Assembly: GCF_002844235.1 (NCBI RefSeq)
Contig: NZ_PGTS01000002.1
Coordinates: 496,001 to 560,000, forward strand
Reading direction: 5' to 3'
Length of the DNA: 64,000 nt
Source of the DNA: Thalassospira povalilytica
GTDB lineage: Bacteria; Pseudomonadota; Alphaproteobacteria; Rhodospirillales; Thalassospiraceae
Shown: positions 47,454 to 56,255 of the stretch, piece by piece
How positions within the stretch are numbered: position 1 is the first letter of the stretch
Layout: the number at the start of each line of letters is the position of its first letter
Translations under genes and position numbers: made by a program
The notes under the pieces: model-generated
Told to the model about the DNA's origin: nothing
The model's database searches: none
The model's input: only the letters and a program-made list of their open reading frames with translations

Positions 47454-47647
47454 GCACATCTTCTGTCGATCACGAATTAATCCCGATAAGCCATGACTGA
47501 ACTTTATCAAGGATGGTCGGACATGAAAATAGCTATTGAACAAGCTAATGTCCGCGAATAACTTGAATCCTGCCTTTTAAAAAATCATATCATATCTCTA
47601 CAAGCCACCCAAATAAACAAAAGTAATCACCACTGAAAATCATCATT

Positions 47648-49003
47648 ATGAAACATAAATTAACATACATCTCTTTATTATACTTATTTTTTATAAATTT
47701 TATTTTCATTATAATATCAAATTATATATTAATTGATAGGGCGCTTATAAACATTGACTATGCTTTATACATTGTGATTTCTGTGCTAATTAGACCATGC
47801 ATCGCATGCGCATCGATAATTATATTTTTAATATTCGATGCAATAATGTCAGCAAAATCGATATTTTATTTTGATGCGAAATCTATTGCTCTTTCTTTCC
47901 CCAAATTACAAGCAATTGAACTATTAAACAATGATCTCTTTGTGTTAACATTATTCGGATTTATTCTTCTAGCCTCCATGTCGTATACATTGTCGAGATT
48001 TGTGTACCGCAAGTATGAGATATTAAAAAGCTCGACATTGATTATACTTATAGTTTTGGGGGCAGACGCAATCAATGGAACCAGTGGCGTAATATCCAAT
48101 GTAATGCCAGAAACCTTCAATTCGGTAACTCTACCCACAAATATCGGAACGTCCCAGACTGGAAAATTTACATATGACCTTTTTCGCAGCCGCAAAGCAC
48201 TAAAATCCGCCGCTGTAGAAAGCGCCTCTGAAGCACGCCTTGTTCCTGTTCAGGACCAAACTACATCTGATCATCAAATGCTGGTTGTTGTTGAGTCCTG
48301 GGGACAGTCGACGGATCCGGCCTACAACGAAATTCCACTACTCCGCCTGCTGACGCCAGATCTTTTTCAAAGATATAAAGTGCACAGGGGAACAGTTCCT
48401 TTCAATGGGGCAACAACGAGCGGAGAAATGCGCGAGTTTTGCGGCATCCTTGCAAGCTTTATAAATGCAGGCGAACTGGGCAATCAGAATTGTATTCCCG
48501 GCCGCTTCGCCGCCAATGGATATGAAACCTATGCATTCCATGGGTTCACCGAAACATTCTTTAACCGCCAACAATGGTTTCCTGTCGTCGGATTTAAGCA
48601 TCTTGAATTCGGAAAAGACAATATTTCGAGAAAATGCGGAATATTCTTCCGCGGGCAATGTGATACAGACATTTTATTAAAAATTGCAGAGCTTATGCGA
48701 CGTTCAAAGGAAGAGAAGACCTTCGTTTACTTTCTGACTCTTAATACGCACCTGCCCAATGATGCTGCATTAGCCGACGGCTCACCGGCCGTATGCCCGG
48801 GTACTGCCACGGATAAAGTTTGCACATTGCTTAAGGCTCACGAGAACTTCTTTGCAAGCCTGGCGGGCCTATTGAAGGACCCAACACTTCCCCCTATACA
48901 TATCGTTCTTGTTGGCGATCATGCTCCCCCTTTTGCAGACTTGAAGAGCCGCCAGAAGTTTTCAGATAAAGTCGTCCCTTTCTTAGAGATTGTACCGAAA
49001 TGA
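47648..49003 (+). CDS. LtaS/OpgB-like membrane phosphotransferase (sulfatase fold)
   Basis: This 451-residue protein has about four N-terminal helices (residues 5-155), then an extracytoplasmic alkaline-phosphatase-superfamily domain. Landmarks are MLVVVESWGQS (metal-binding Glu, about 217), PFNGATTSGEMREFCG with the candidate nucleophile T256/T257, FHGFTETFFNRQQWFPVVGF, LTLNTHLPN and VLVGDHAPPF. This pattern follows lipoteichoic-acid synthase and phosphoglycerol transferases, which move sn-glycerol 1-phosphate from phosphatidylglycerol to a glycan. The 5' end is extremely AT-rich. Its stop overlaps the next gene, a glycerophosphodiesterase-like protein (ATGA). Confidence 0.8.
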   Translation: MKHKLTYISLLYLFFINFIFIIISNYILIDRALINIDYALYIVISVLIRPCIACASIIIFLIFDAIMSAKSIFYFDAKSIALSFPKLQAIELLNNDLFVLTLFGFILLASMSYTLSRFVYRKYEILKSSTLIILIVLGADAINGTSGVISNVMPETFNSVTLPTNIGTSQTGKFTYDLFRSRKALKSAAVESASEARLVPVQDQTTSDHQMLVVVESWGQSTDPAYNEIPLLRLLTPDLFQRYKVHRGTVPFNGATTSGEMREFCGILASFINAGELGNQNCIPGRFAANGYETYAFHGFTETFFNRQQWFPVVGFKHLEFGKDNISRKCGIFFRGQCDTDILLKIAELMRRSKEEKTFVYFLTLNTHLPNDAALADGSPAVCPGTATDKVCTLLKAHENFFASLAGLLKDPTLPPIHIVLVGDHAPPFADLKSRQKFSDKVVPFLEIVPK

Positions 49004-49875
49004 AATCCTGGCATTTGGTTACATTGTTCGGTTTTGTAACTTTGTTATTGATGGTAACGAACGTAAGCAGCGAAATCACCAAAGAAACTTTGATTGATTT
49101 TGACGCTAAATGGCTTAATGGCGCGCTTCGCCGAGTATACCATCAGCAGAATCTCCCGAATCTGCCGGCTTCACTTCCTGATCCTGACATTAATGCCTAT
49201 CTGTGGCTGGAACATAAACAAAGCAGAGTTATCAGGCACGCCATGGGCGAGACATCTGCTTTCCCCCGGAATTCTCTCAAGGCATTAATGAACAGTATTG
49301 CTAACGGGGACATGATCATAGAGGGAGACATACGGCTAACGACCGAAGGTGATCTTATCTGCTTCCATGGAGATGAGACGAAATCAGTTTCGACGGTAGA
49401 ATACCTAGCATTGAAAAAAAGTTTGGGCGAAACACCATGTTTCTTCTTGGATGTAGTTCAAACGTTACGTTCTCACCCCAATGTGTATTTCATTGTTGAT
49501 GCCAAAGATAATTTTGTCGAAACTTACTCTAAAATTGAAAAAATAGCAGAAGACGTTCTTAATCAAATAATTCCCCAAATCTATGACTTTGAACAAATTA
49601 TTTGGGTTCGGAATCATAAATTTTCCGGTGCTGTATTTACGTCCTACAAAAGCGCGCTTACCAACGAGCAAATATTACATTATGCTAACGTAGCAAAAAT
49701 CCAAGCCGTTACTTTAACAAAAGAACGAACTCGGAAGCTGGAAACAATTCCCCAAACTCCGTTTGTATTTACACACACAATTGACGCAGCATCAGAGGCC
49801 GAGGTCTTTTTTAAACTCGGCATTAAAGGGGTGTATAGCAATTCACTACCGACGTTTTTCTCATCCCAGAAATAA
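49000..49875 (+). CDS. Glycerophosphodiester phosphodiesterase-like protein
   Basis: The 291-residue protein has an N-terminal hydrophobic signal or anchor (residues 5-22) and a GDPD-type TIM barrel: IRHAMGETSAFPRNSLKALM (HA-x-G, then N), IEGDIRLTTEGDLICFHGDE (E-x-D and H), FIVDAKDN and, near the end, FFKLGIKGVYSNSLP. Such enzymes hydrolyse glycerophosphodiesters. Co-translation with the LtaS-like gene suggests that the pair adds and removes, or recycles, a glycerophosphate group on the glycan. The sequence is divergent, with FHGD where many members have HD. Confidence 0.78.
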   Translation: MKSWHLVTLFGFVTLLLMVTNVSSEITKETLIDFDAKWLNGALRRVYHQQNLPNLPASLPDPDINAYLWLEHKQSRVIRHAMGETSAFPRNSLKALMNSIANGDMIIEGDIRLTTEGDLICFHGDETKSVSTVEYLALKKSLGETPCFFLDVVQTLRSHPNVYFIVDAKDNFVETYSKIEKIAEDVLNQIIPQIYDFEQIIWVRNHKFSGAVFTSYKSALTNEQILHYANVAKIQAVTLTKERTRKLETIPQTPFVFTHTIDAASEAEVFFKLGIKGVYSNSLPTFFSSQK

Positions 49876-49893
49876 GATATTTTTTTAAGTAAC

Positions 49894-50712
49894 TTAAATA
49901 TAGCCGAAAGTACTCATCGTTTCTCCAGCCACCTTTTCTATAAAATCAATATCTTCTTTAGAAATTGTTGTTTTATAAGAACTTCCTCCTTCACGAACGA
50001 ATTTGAAATCCTCCGGAAGAGTAGGATTGTTTTCCGAGCAAAACGCTTCATTTTCTTTCATGGCTGAAAATGAAGCGAGATCGACGGCTCTGCCGATAAT
50101 CTCGTCCTCGATTGAATATCCCAACAAGCTGTATATGCGCTTCAATACGCCGCCTGCATCCGCCCGAAGATCTTCATATCGTATCACATTGAACGAAACG
50201 CTCGGTTTTGTTTCGTCCAACCAGCTATTTGCATGGGCAACCCATGCTTTAATACCAAATTGTGGGTCTTTGATCATGTCATGGAGGGATCCGTTGTACC
50301 ACCCCAACTTTCTTGCGAAAGCGTAGTAAGACACCATGACGTCCCTCGGGTCGCGAACCAGATAAATCACCTTACTGTACAAGGGATTGTAGCCAGCATG
50401 ACTTTTAATGAAACGCATATCGGGAAATGGCAAGGGAGGCGGTAAATGCCTCGATACATGTATATCAGGGACCAAATCATTGATGGCAAAGAATGTGGGC
50501 TGTCGCTCTAGTCCACTTTTTTGAAGATTCACGGATGCAATCAAAAAGGTTAGCCAAGTGATTCCACTTTTCGGAAATTCCACCAGAAATGTATCGTCAA
50601 TTCTAGGCGAAGAGGGAAGGGTAGACAGGTGCGGCTGATTACGCAGGTTGTGGCGTAAACCGATCATATACGCACGGCCTGCATCCATGACTTTTCGAAA
50701 ATTAGACCCCAT
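49894..50712 (-). CDS. Sulfotransferase domain protein (Sulfotransfer_1 type)
   Basis: The 272-residue product resembles cytosolic-type sulfotransferases: FLVEFPKSGITWLTFLIASV (5'-PSB loop, about residues 43-62), VIYLVRDPRDVMVSYYAFA (3'-PB motif) and NVIRYEDLRADAGGVLKRIY. AAAGG lies six bases before the ATG. It is the last gene of the leftward run that starts at 57515. PAPS-dependent sulfation of the glycan repeat is the likely role; the acceptor is unknown. Confidence 0.88.
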   Translation of the reverse strand: MGSNFRKVMDAGRAYMIGLRHNLRNQPHLSTLPSSPRIDDTFLVEFPKSGITWLTFLIASVNLQKSGLERQPTFFAINDLVPDIHVSRHLPPPLPFPDMRFIKSHAGYNPLYSKVIYLVRDPRDVMVSYYAFARKLGWYNGSLHDMIKDPQFGIKAWVAHANSWLDETKPSVSFNVIRYEDLRADAGGVLKRIYSLLGYSIEDEIIGRAVDLASFSAMKENEAFCSENNPTLPEDFKFVREGGSSYKTTISKEDIDFIEKVAGETMSTFGYI

Positions 50713-50820
50713 GAAAAACCTTTAATTCCCGCAAGAAAATCCAAAACAATAAAAAGTTCCGAGCAAAGCCAACAAACCAAACACACCAAAGCCAATAGGC
50801 ATCGCGGCAATTGGATGATA

Positions 50821-51609
50821 TTAACGAAGTTTATTAAGGCACCATTCCATATTATTGCGAACAAACATTTTTGCCCGCGCCACCAAATAGCTAATGCCCG
50901 CTTGCACAGCAGTTATGCCCAGATTACGGCGGCGAACAAATTGCGCTTCTTTAAGGGCAAGTACTTGTTGGCTGACTCCGCCAGCACGAACGCGAACAAG
51001 GGGAGTTTCGATGAAGGACGCCCTGATCTGATCCCCGGCACGAAGCAGGAAATCATAGTCCGAAGCGCTCTGCAAAGTGGTGTCAAATTTACCAAACCTA
51101 TCGAATAGTATGCGGTGATGAAGTGTGCCGGGATGACCGATCACCATCCATTTCTTCATCTTTTCCCAGTCCCAGGGAGAGGCAACGCTGCGCAGAACAC
51201 GGGTGTTCTCTTCATTAACTCTATCAACGCTTGCCACGATCAGATTAACATCGTTTGAAACACTTTTCGTCGCACGGAGAGATAGTTCAAGCCCATTTGG
51301 TAAATAGTAATCATCGGCGCCGACAAAGGCTATCCAAGTGCCTCTAGCCGCAGCTATGCCCTTATTCCAAGCATCATAAATACCACGATCTGGTTCAACT
51401 ATCAGTACATTGACGACATCGTGCGCATTTTTGGCTAAAGTAACTGTTTGATCTGTTGATCCACCATCGACAACAATCCATTCAATTTCTGCATTTTGTT
51501 GACTGCGAATACTGTCAATCAAGCCTCCAAAATGCGTTTCCGCATTGAATGTCGACGTAATTATGGAAATAAGTGGCTTTTCACAATCGTACACTTGACT
51601 TGCGATCAT
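50821..51609 (-). CDS. Glycosyltransferase family 2 (WcaE-like)
   Basis: The 262-residue enzyme has the GT-A start LISIITSTFNAETHFGGLID, WIVVDGGSTDQT and the metal-binding FVGADDYYLPNG. Presence of RGIYDAWNKGIAAARG is typical of the WcaE-like branch of GT2. It would add one sugar to the lipid-linked repeat in the cytoplasm. The start overlaps the stop of the sulfotransferase gene (ATGA). Confidence 0.92.
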   Translation of the reverse strand: MIASQVYDCEKPLISIITSTFNAETHFGGLIDSIRSQQNAEIEWIVVDGGSTDQTVTLAKNAHDVVNVLIVEPDRGIYDAWNKGIAAARGTWIAFVGADDYYLPNGLELSLRATKSVSNDVNLIVASVDRVNEENTRVLRSVASPWDWEKMKKWMVIGHPGTLHHRILFDRFGKFDTTLQSASDYDFLLRAGDQIRASFIETPLVRVRAGGVSQQVLALKEAQFVRRRNLGITAVQAGISYLVARAKMFVRNNMEWCLNKLR

Positions 51610-52526
51610 ACCGGTCTGCCCTTCCAGTCTTCAACATTCCAACCGGTAAGTGTCTCAACTTTAGACAGATCATCCAATAACTGGCCTACAATAAAAAGCC
51701 GCTCATCTTCACGCAAAGTCGCCCGCACCAAAGAACGATCCAACGTAGATCGTACCGTTCTCCGAACAGGTGCCGGAACTATTGCACGAGCAAGCCCGGC
51801 CAATTTCTCAATGTTTTTGAACGCCAGTGCACTTACCTTGCTGTTGGGCACCCCCGAGATATTTACCTGTCGTTTAGGTTCTAACTGGCGATGTGCGAAA
51901 TCGGGATCGACATCAAGAAATTTATAGATCGTCCTCAATGTTACCTCACGATCTTGGGTGTAGTGTTCGTGCCGAGCAACCAGGACATTTTCACGACCGA
52001 ATATAGTGAAATAACGCTTTAGAACCGGCGCGTAATGGCTTTGCCCCAGATAGGACCAAAACTCTCCCCATTTTTTTGCGGCACGCTCAGGCTCTAAAGA
52101 AACGGCTTTTAAAAATGATGGTTCAGGTTCGCACCCGATTAATCGGGCGTGGATAAACTGTGAAAATGCGCGCTCGGCCGGGTTCCGTAACATAATAAGG
52201 ATTTTTATTGGCCCCAAAAATTGATGGATATGTTCTGCCGTATGCTCACCTGCGAAATATGATGGACAGACCTCTCCGATGGCCGTTTCGCCTGCAACAC
52301 CGCGAAACAACGCTTTATATCGTTCAGGGGTATTAATCCTCATTGAGGGCGCTGTCCCCGGACCATTCCAAGTTAAGCCGTCAAAAGCCAGGCGAAAGAA
52401 ATGAGTTTCTTTCAACTCCGGCAAGAATATCTCAGGATGCTCAAGCAAATCGGCATACAACGCTGTGGTTCCACACTTTGGTGCCCCGACACAAATAAAG
52501 TTCGGCAGATTTGCATTATCAATCAT
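51606..52526 (-). CDS. Heparan-sulfate-type sulfotransferase family protein
   Basis: The 306-residue protein begins with the PAPS loop ICVGAPKCGTTALYADLLEH (about residues 11-30) followed by KETHFF, then ILIMLRNPAERAFSQFIHAR (3'-PB motif) and a C-terminal half with VARHEHYTQ. This order resembles N- and O-sulfotransferases acting on polysaccharides. The ATG follows directly after the stop of the upstream glycosyltransferase gene (TGAATG), so translation is coupled. Confidence 0.88.
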   Translation of the reverse strand: MIDNANLPNFICVGAPKCGTTALYADLLEHPEIFLPELKETHFFRLAFDGLTWNGPGTAPSMRINTPERYKALFRGVAGETAIGEVCPSYFAGEHTAEHIHQFLGPIKILIMLRNPAERAFSQFIHARLIGCEPEPSFLKAVSLEPERAAKKWGEFWSYLGQSHYAPVLKRYFTIFGRENVLVARHEHYTQDREVTLRTIYKFLDVDPDFAHRQLEPKRQVNISGVPNSKVSALAFKNIEKLAGLARAIVPAPVRRTVRSTLDRSLVRATLREDERLFIVGQLLDDLSKVETLTGWNVEDWKGRPV

Positions 52527-53750
52527 TCAGGAATTCCAAAGACGTCGTTTATAGGCATAAGCATCAAAGATATGTTGCAGACTTTTCCGGGTAGCGTCTT
52601 CATTCAGTGATGATGAAAGCTTAAGGCCTTCACTCTTTAGTATTTCAACGGTGGCCTGATCCTCAAGAATCAGACGCATTTGCTCGGCCAAACTTTTGGG
52701 ATCCGACAGATCGCAGTAAAGTGCAGCACTGCCCATTTGAGACCGAAAACTTCTCGTATCTGAATAAATTACAGGGCAGCCCAAGAGTGCTGCTTCAATA
52801 GGGGGTAAATTTGTCGGCCCAAAATAGGTGGGCATAACAAGTGCTTTTGCCCCGTCATACAATGCAGGGATATCCTCGTTATTGACGAAGCCAAGAAAAA
52901 ATACTTGATCGGCAAGCCCAAGCTTTTCGGCACAATTTCGTAAGTAACGCAGATTACCCTTGTCACCGCCACTAACTACAAGCGCAGGTGCAAGAGAAAA
53001 TCTCGCCTTCAGTTCTGCCAGCCCCTCGAACAAATACAAATGGTTTTTATGGGGCCACATCTGCGCAGGATAGAAAAAATAATCTTCGGGTAGTTTATAT
53101 TTTTGGCGCACAGAACTTACTGAAGACAAGCACGTCCCATTTGCATACGAACGTACTCCTACCGAGGGCAAAAAAGGAACTATATGCACCCGTGATCTAT
53201 CGACACCGTACCATTGAGAAATTTTGTCGGCACCGATTTCTGAGTCAGCAATCACGGCGACAGCTTTTGGTAGGACAGCATTCAAAACTTGTTCGCGACG
53301 TTCAAATTCTCTGTTTGCGGAGACTTCGGGAAATTCCGGGTGATCTCGATGACACAGGTCCCAAACAGTGAAAACATAAGAATGACGGGACAGCCGTATT
53401 GGCGTGGCCGAACGTGCATTAAAGAAAGCCAAATCAATTGAAAGATGATCGAGACGACAATCGAGGTTTTGTCCAAATCGTCTAAAACCAATCCGTTGTA
53501 CCAAATGCAATACCTTTTGGCATCGAGGCATTAGGCCGCCGATCGTATCTATAAAACGCGTCCACGCGCCGTCGTTGTAAAGATGCGCTTCTATTTCGTG
53601 CTTGCGAAGCTGGGCAATGTTGTCGGCGATAGGGGTCAACACAACCACTTCATGCCCGGGGAGGGACTGAATAGCCTGGACCATTGTCAAAGTTTGCTGA
53701 AACGTCCCACCGGCCTCAAGGGCGTTTTCTACAAATACTGCAATCCGCAT
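52527..53750 (-). CDS. Glycosyltransferase family 4/1 (GT-B)
   Basis: The 407-residue protein shows a GT-B layout: MRIAVFVENALEAGGTFQQT at the N-terminus, YFFYPAQMWPHKNHLYLFEG, LVVSGGDKGNLRYL, FLGFVNNEDIPALYDGAKAL and MPTYFGPTNLPPIEAALLGC with the E-x7-E type donor site. AGGA about eight bases upstream supports ATG 53750 rather than the TTG at 53768. It lies between a methyltransferase gene and a sulfotransferase gene in one leftward run. Confidence 0.92.
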   Translation of the reverse strand: MRIAVFVENALEAGGTFQQTLTMVQAIQSLPGHEVVVLTPIADNIAQLRKHEIEAHLYNDGAWTRFIDTIGGLMPRCQKVLHLVQRIGFRRFGQNLDCRLDHLSIDLAFFNARSATPIRLSRHSYVFTVWDLCHRDHPEFPEVSANREFERREQVLNAVLPKAVAVIADSEIGADKISQWYGVDRSRVHIVPFLPSVGVRSYANGTCLSSVSSVRQKYKLPEDYFFYPAQMWPHKNHLYLFEGLAELKARFSLAPALVVSGGDKGNLRYLRNCAEKLGLADQVFFLGFVNNEDIPALYDGAKALVMPTYFGPTNLPPIEAALLGCPVIYSDTRSFRSQMGSAALYCDLSDPKSLAEQMRLILEDQATVEILKSEGLKLSSSLNEDATRKSLQHIFDAYAYKRRLWNS

Positions 53751-53844
53751 AAGGGGGGTCCTAGGCAAAACTGATGGTTAAAACAATTGGATCACGGATG
53801 CGCATGGAAAACCCGACAGAAAGCACGCAACCAAACGATTTCAT

Positions 53845-54618
53845 TCAAACTGCAATTGCGACAACATAGGCACCTAATGCCCCTGGCTGCGGAGCCCCTT
53901 CAGACAGCCACTCGCCGTGTTTAACTGCCTTGAAGCCGGTTCGTGACAATGTTTCTTCAAGAAACGAAGGCTCAAAGTAGCGCATGGGATGCTCTTCATG
54001 CCAACTGTGAGTAACGTCGGTTTTCTTTTCTACTGCAGTGACATGAAAGTTCACGCGCACCAAATCTTGTTCCGGATCCCAGAAAGGATCAGTAACGCGG
54101 TGCACATGCCATTTGTCGTTTTCCGCTTCACGTTCACGGTGACTTACGCCATCTCTAAGGATGGCCCCCGCATACCAGTAATCAAACAGGAATGGGGCGC
54201 CGACATTCAGATGCTTTCGGACCTGGCGTAAAGCAGTTTCGATATCCGCCAGTTGAGTCAAATAGCTGAACACATGAAAAAGTGCCACAGCAGCGTCAAA
54301 CGTTTCCGGAAGTTCGAAGCTTCTCACATCACCTTGACAAAACCGAACCAGAGACGATGTTTTGCAGCTATCATTTCGATGGATCGCCAGTGCAATCATT
54401 TCTTCGGAAATATCAACACCTTGAACATTTATGCCATGATCCGCAAAACAATGCGCGTGGGTCCCTGTGCCACATCCTATGTCAAGCAAGGCATTCAACG
54501 AACCGGAACAAACGTCTTTTAGCCGGGCTAGCACGAAGTCCGCTTCTTTCCGGTAATGTTTGTCACCATAAAGCAGGTCATAAACCGCTACATATTCTTC
54601 AGAAAACGCACGACTCAT
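53845..54618 (-). CDS. SAM-dependent methyltransferase resembling amino-sugar N-methyltransferases
   Basis: This 257-residue class I methyltransferase has YDLLYGDKHYRKEADFVLAR, motif I as LLDIGCGTGTHAHCFADHG and VQGVDISEEMIALA, then FCQGDVRSFELPETFDAAVA. The YDxxY-x-KxY start and motif order recall the TylM1/DesVI group that N-methylates 3-amino deoxysugars in macrolide pathways, although this is a visual comparison only. It overlaps the aminotransferase stop (ATGA), which fits methylation of the amino group made by that enzyme. Confidence 0.82.
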   Translation of the reverse strand: MSRAFSEEYVAVYDLLYGDKHYRKEADFVLARLKDVCSGSLNALLDIGCGTGTHAHCFADHGINVQGVDISEEMIALAIHRNDSCKTSSLVRFCQGDVRSFELPETFDAAVALFHVFSYLTQLADIETALRQVRKHLNVGAPFLFDYWYAGAILRDGVSHREREAENDKWHVHRVTDPFWDPEQDLVRVNFHVTAVEKKTDVTHSWHEEHPMRYFEPSFLEETLSRTGFKAVKHGEWLSEGAPQPGALGAYVVAIAV

Positions 54619-55784
54619 CTCAGTACCTTATGCATTACTGCCGCAACTCGCTGCATCTGCAAAGTGGTTAGTGCAAGCCCAGAAGGTATATAGAAACCAC
54701 GTTTTGCAATCCGTTCTGCCACCGGGCAAGAGATATCGGCAAAAAGGCCCATCTTCTTAAAGACCGGCTGCATATGCATGGGCCAGAAAAATGGCCTTGT
54801 TCCGATTTTTTGTTCTGCCAACGCAGCCATTGCGGCCTTAGCATCCATCTCCATCTCGTCATCCAAAATGACCGAAAAAACCCAGTACAAACCCTCTGCA
54901 TAGTCGGTACGGTTTACCGGCAACTTGACACCAGATAACGAGCATAGCAATTCAGAATATTGCTTGCCAATTTCACGCTTTCTAGCCACGGTCTCGTCAA
55001 GTTGTTCGACTTGGGCCAGTCCAATGGCTGCCTGCATATTGGTAAGGCGGTAGTTCCAGCCCAGCTCTTCATGTACGAAACGCTGTCTGGGATCAAAACA
55101 TAGGTTGCGAAGACTGCGACAATTTTCTGCGAGCACCGGGTCGTTCGTCACGACCATTCCACCTTCACCAGATGTTACCAGTTTATTTGGATAAAAACTA
55201 AAGGTGCTGATTGTTCCAAAGCTCCCGCAAGGCCGACCTTTATAAGTCTGCCCATGCATTTGAGCAGCGTCTTCGATCACCGCCAAGCCATGTTTTTCCG
55301 CCAAGGCCAAGATTGGGTCCATATCAGCGGGAAGGCCATAAATATGGACAATCATCAAAGCTTTGGTGCGCGAAGTAATGGCATCGGAATAATGTTGTGC
55401 AGTGCTGTTGAATGTCAAAGGATCGCAGTCAACCACCACCGGAGTAGCACCACTTCTGACAACTGCAGCAGCACACGAAATGATTGTAAAAGAAGGCAAA
55501 ATCACCTCGTCACCCGGTTGAATCCGCAGCGACGCAATTGCAATATCAAGAGCAGCCGACCCGTTTGCAACACCAACTCCGTAACTACGGTCAACCCTTG
55601 CTGCCATTGCGGCTTCAAAACGCTCGACATACGGGCCTTCCGACGAAATCCAGCCAGTTTCAATGCAATCGTTTAAATACCGCTGCTCATTTCCATTGAG
55701 CAATGGCTGGTTGACCGGGATCGCGCCAACTGCTTTGTAGGACAAACTGCCGTCAAGGACATCGGAGATGCCGGAAGATTTCAT
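54615..55784 (-). CDS. DegT/DnrJ/EryC1/StrS-family aminotransferase
   Basis: This 389-residue sugar aminotransferase has the PLP lysine K201 in FSFYPNKLVTSGEGGMV, VIEDAAQMHG (about 169-178) and GVANGSAALDIAIASL. The sequence NEQRYLNDCIETGWISSEGPYVERFE is standard for perosamine synthetase-like enzymes. It overlaps the cupin gene upstream and the methyltransferase gene downstream by four bases each, forming a compact triad. It is separate from the aminotransferase at 31185, so the locus probably makes two different amino sugars. Confidence 0.92.
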   Translation of the reverse strand: MKSSGISDVLDGSLSYKAVGAIPVNQPLLNGNEQRYLNDCIETGWISSEGPYVERFEAAMAARVDRSYGVGVANGSAALDIAIASLRIQPGDEVILPSFTIISCAAAVVRSGATPVVVDCDPLTFNSTAQHYSDAITSRTKALMIVHIYGLPADMDPILALAEKHGLAVIEDAAQMHGQTYKGRPCGSFGTISTFSFYPNKLVTSGEGGMVVTNDPVLAENCRSLRNLCFDPRQRFVHEELGWNYRLTNMQAAIGLAQVEQLDETVARKREIGKQYSELLCSLSGVKLPVNRTDYAEGLYWVFSVILDDEMEMDAKAAMAALAEQKIGTRPFFWPMHMQPVFKKMGLFADISCPVAERIAKRGFYIPSGLALTTLQMQRVAAVMHKVLR

Positions 55785-56206
55785 TCTTTTGCTTCTTTCG
55801 CGGATATACCTGAAAATCTTGTTTTGTCCTGATCGCCGGCATAGGGGCCTTGTTTGATCTCGAACATTTCTACTTCTTCAATTACTTCAAACCCGTGTCC
55901 GCCCTTTATCAGCAAAATAACGTCACCGGCATTCAATGTTCGGCTATACAAGTAGACCTGTCTCTCGTCGTAGAAATCTACCCTCAAGGTTCCTTTCCGA
56001 AGCACGAGAACCTCTTGAGTTAAATGTACTTCACGTGCAACGGGAAGATGTACATGTGGCTCAATCAATTTACCGCTTGGATGCTGCATATAACCGATTT
56101 GTTGCGAAAGCGAGTTCTCAGTAAAGAATGTGATGCCCGGCCGAGAAAACGACGCGCGTATTATGAGCGCAAGAAGCTCACCATCATGTTCAATGTGTTC
56201 TATCAT
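55781..56206 (-). CDS. Cupin-domain protein of a polysaccharide cluster
   Basis: The 141-residue protein shows a cupin core: IEPHVHLPVAREV (H-x-H), TQEVLVLRKGTLRVDFYD, and AGDVILLIKGGHGFEVIEEVEMFEIKQGPY. Similar small cupins sit next to sugar aminotransferases and methyltransferases in many glycan loci, without a defined reaction; it does not look like the FdtA/WxcM ketoisomerase. Overlap with the aminotransferase start (ATGA) implies a shared pathway. Isomerase, epimerase or regulatory roles remain possible. Confidence 0.8.
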   Translation of the reverse strand: MIEHIEHDGELLALIIRASFSRPGITFFTENSLSQQIGYMQHPSGKLIEPHVHLPVAREVHLTQEVLVLRKGTLRVDFYDERQVYLYSRTLNAGDVILLIKGGHGFEVIEEVEMFEIKQGPYAGDQDKTRFSGISAKEAKE

Positions 56207-56255
56207 TTATCTTACTCAGGCTTCGGGCCAATAGATTGAGTGTGCTGACTGCGTG

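Noticed and set aside
55781-56206. FdtA/WxcM-type sugar ketoisomerase
   Set aside because: Although of similar size and next to an aminotransferase, the conserved sequence of FdtA-type cupins is not seen; the protein has instead the PHVH...TQEV...GGHGFE pattern.
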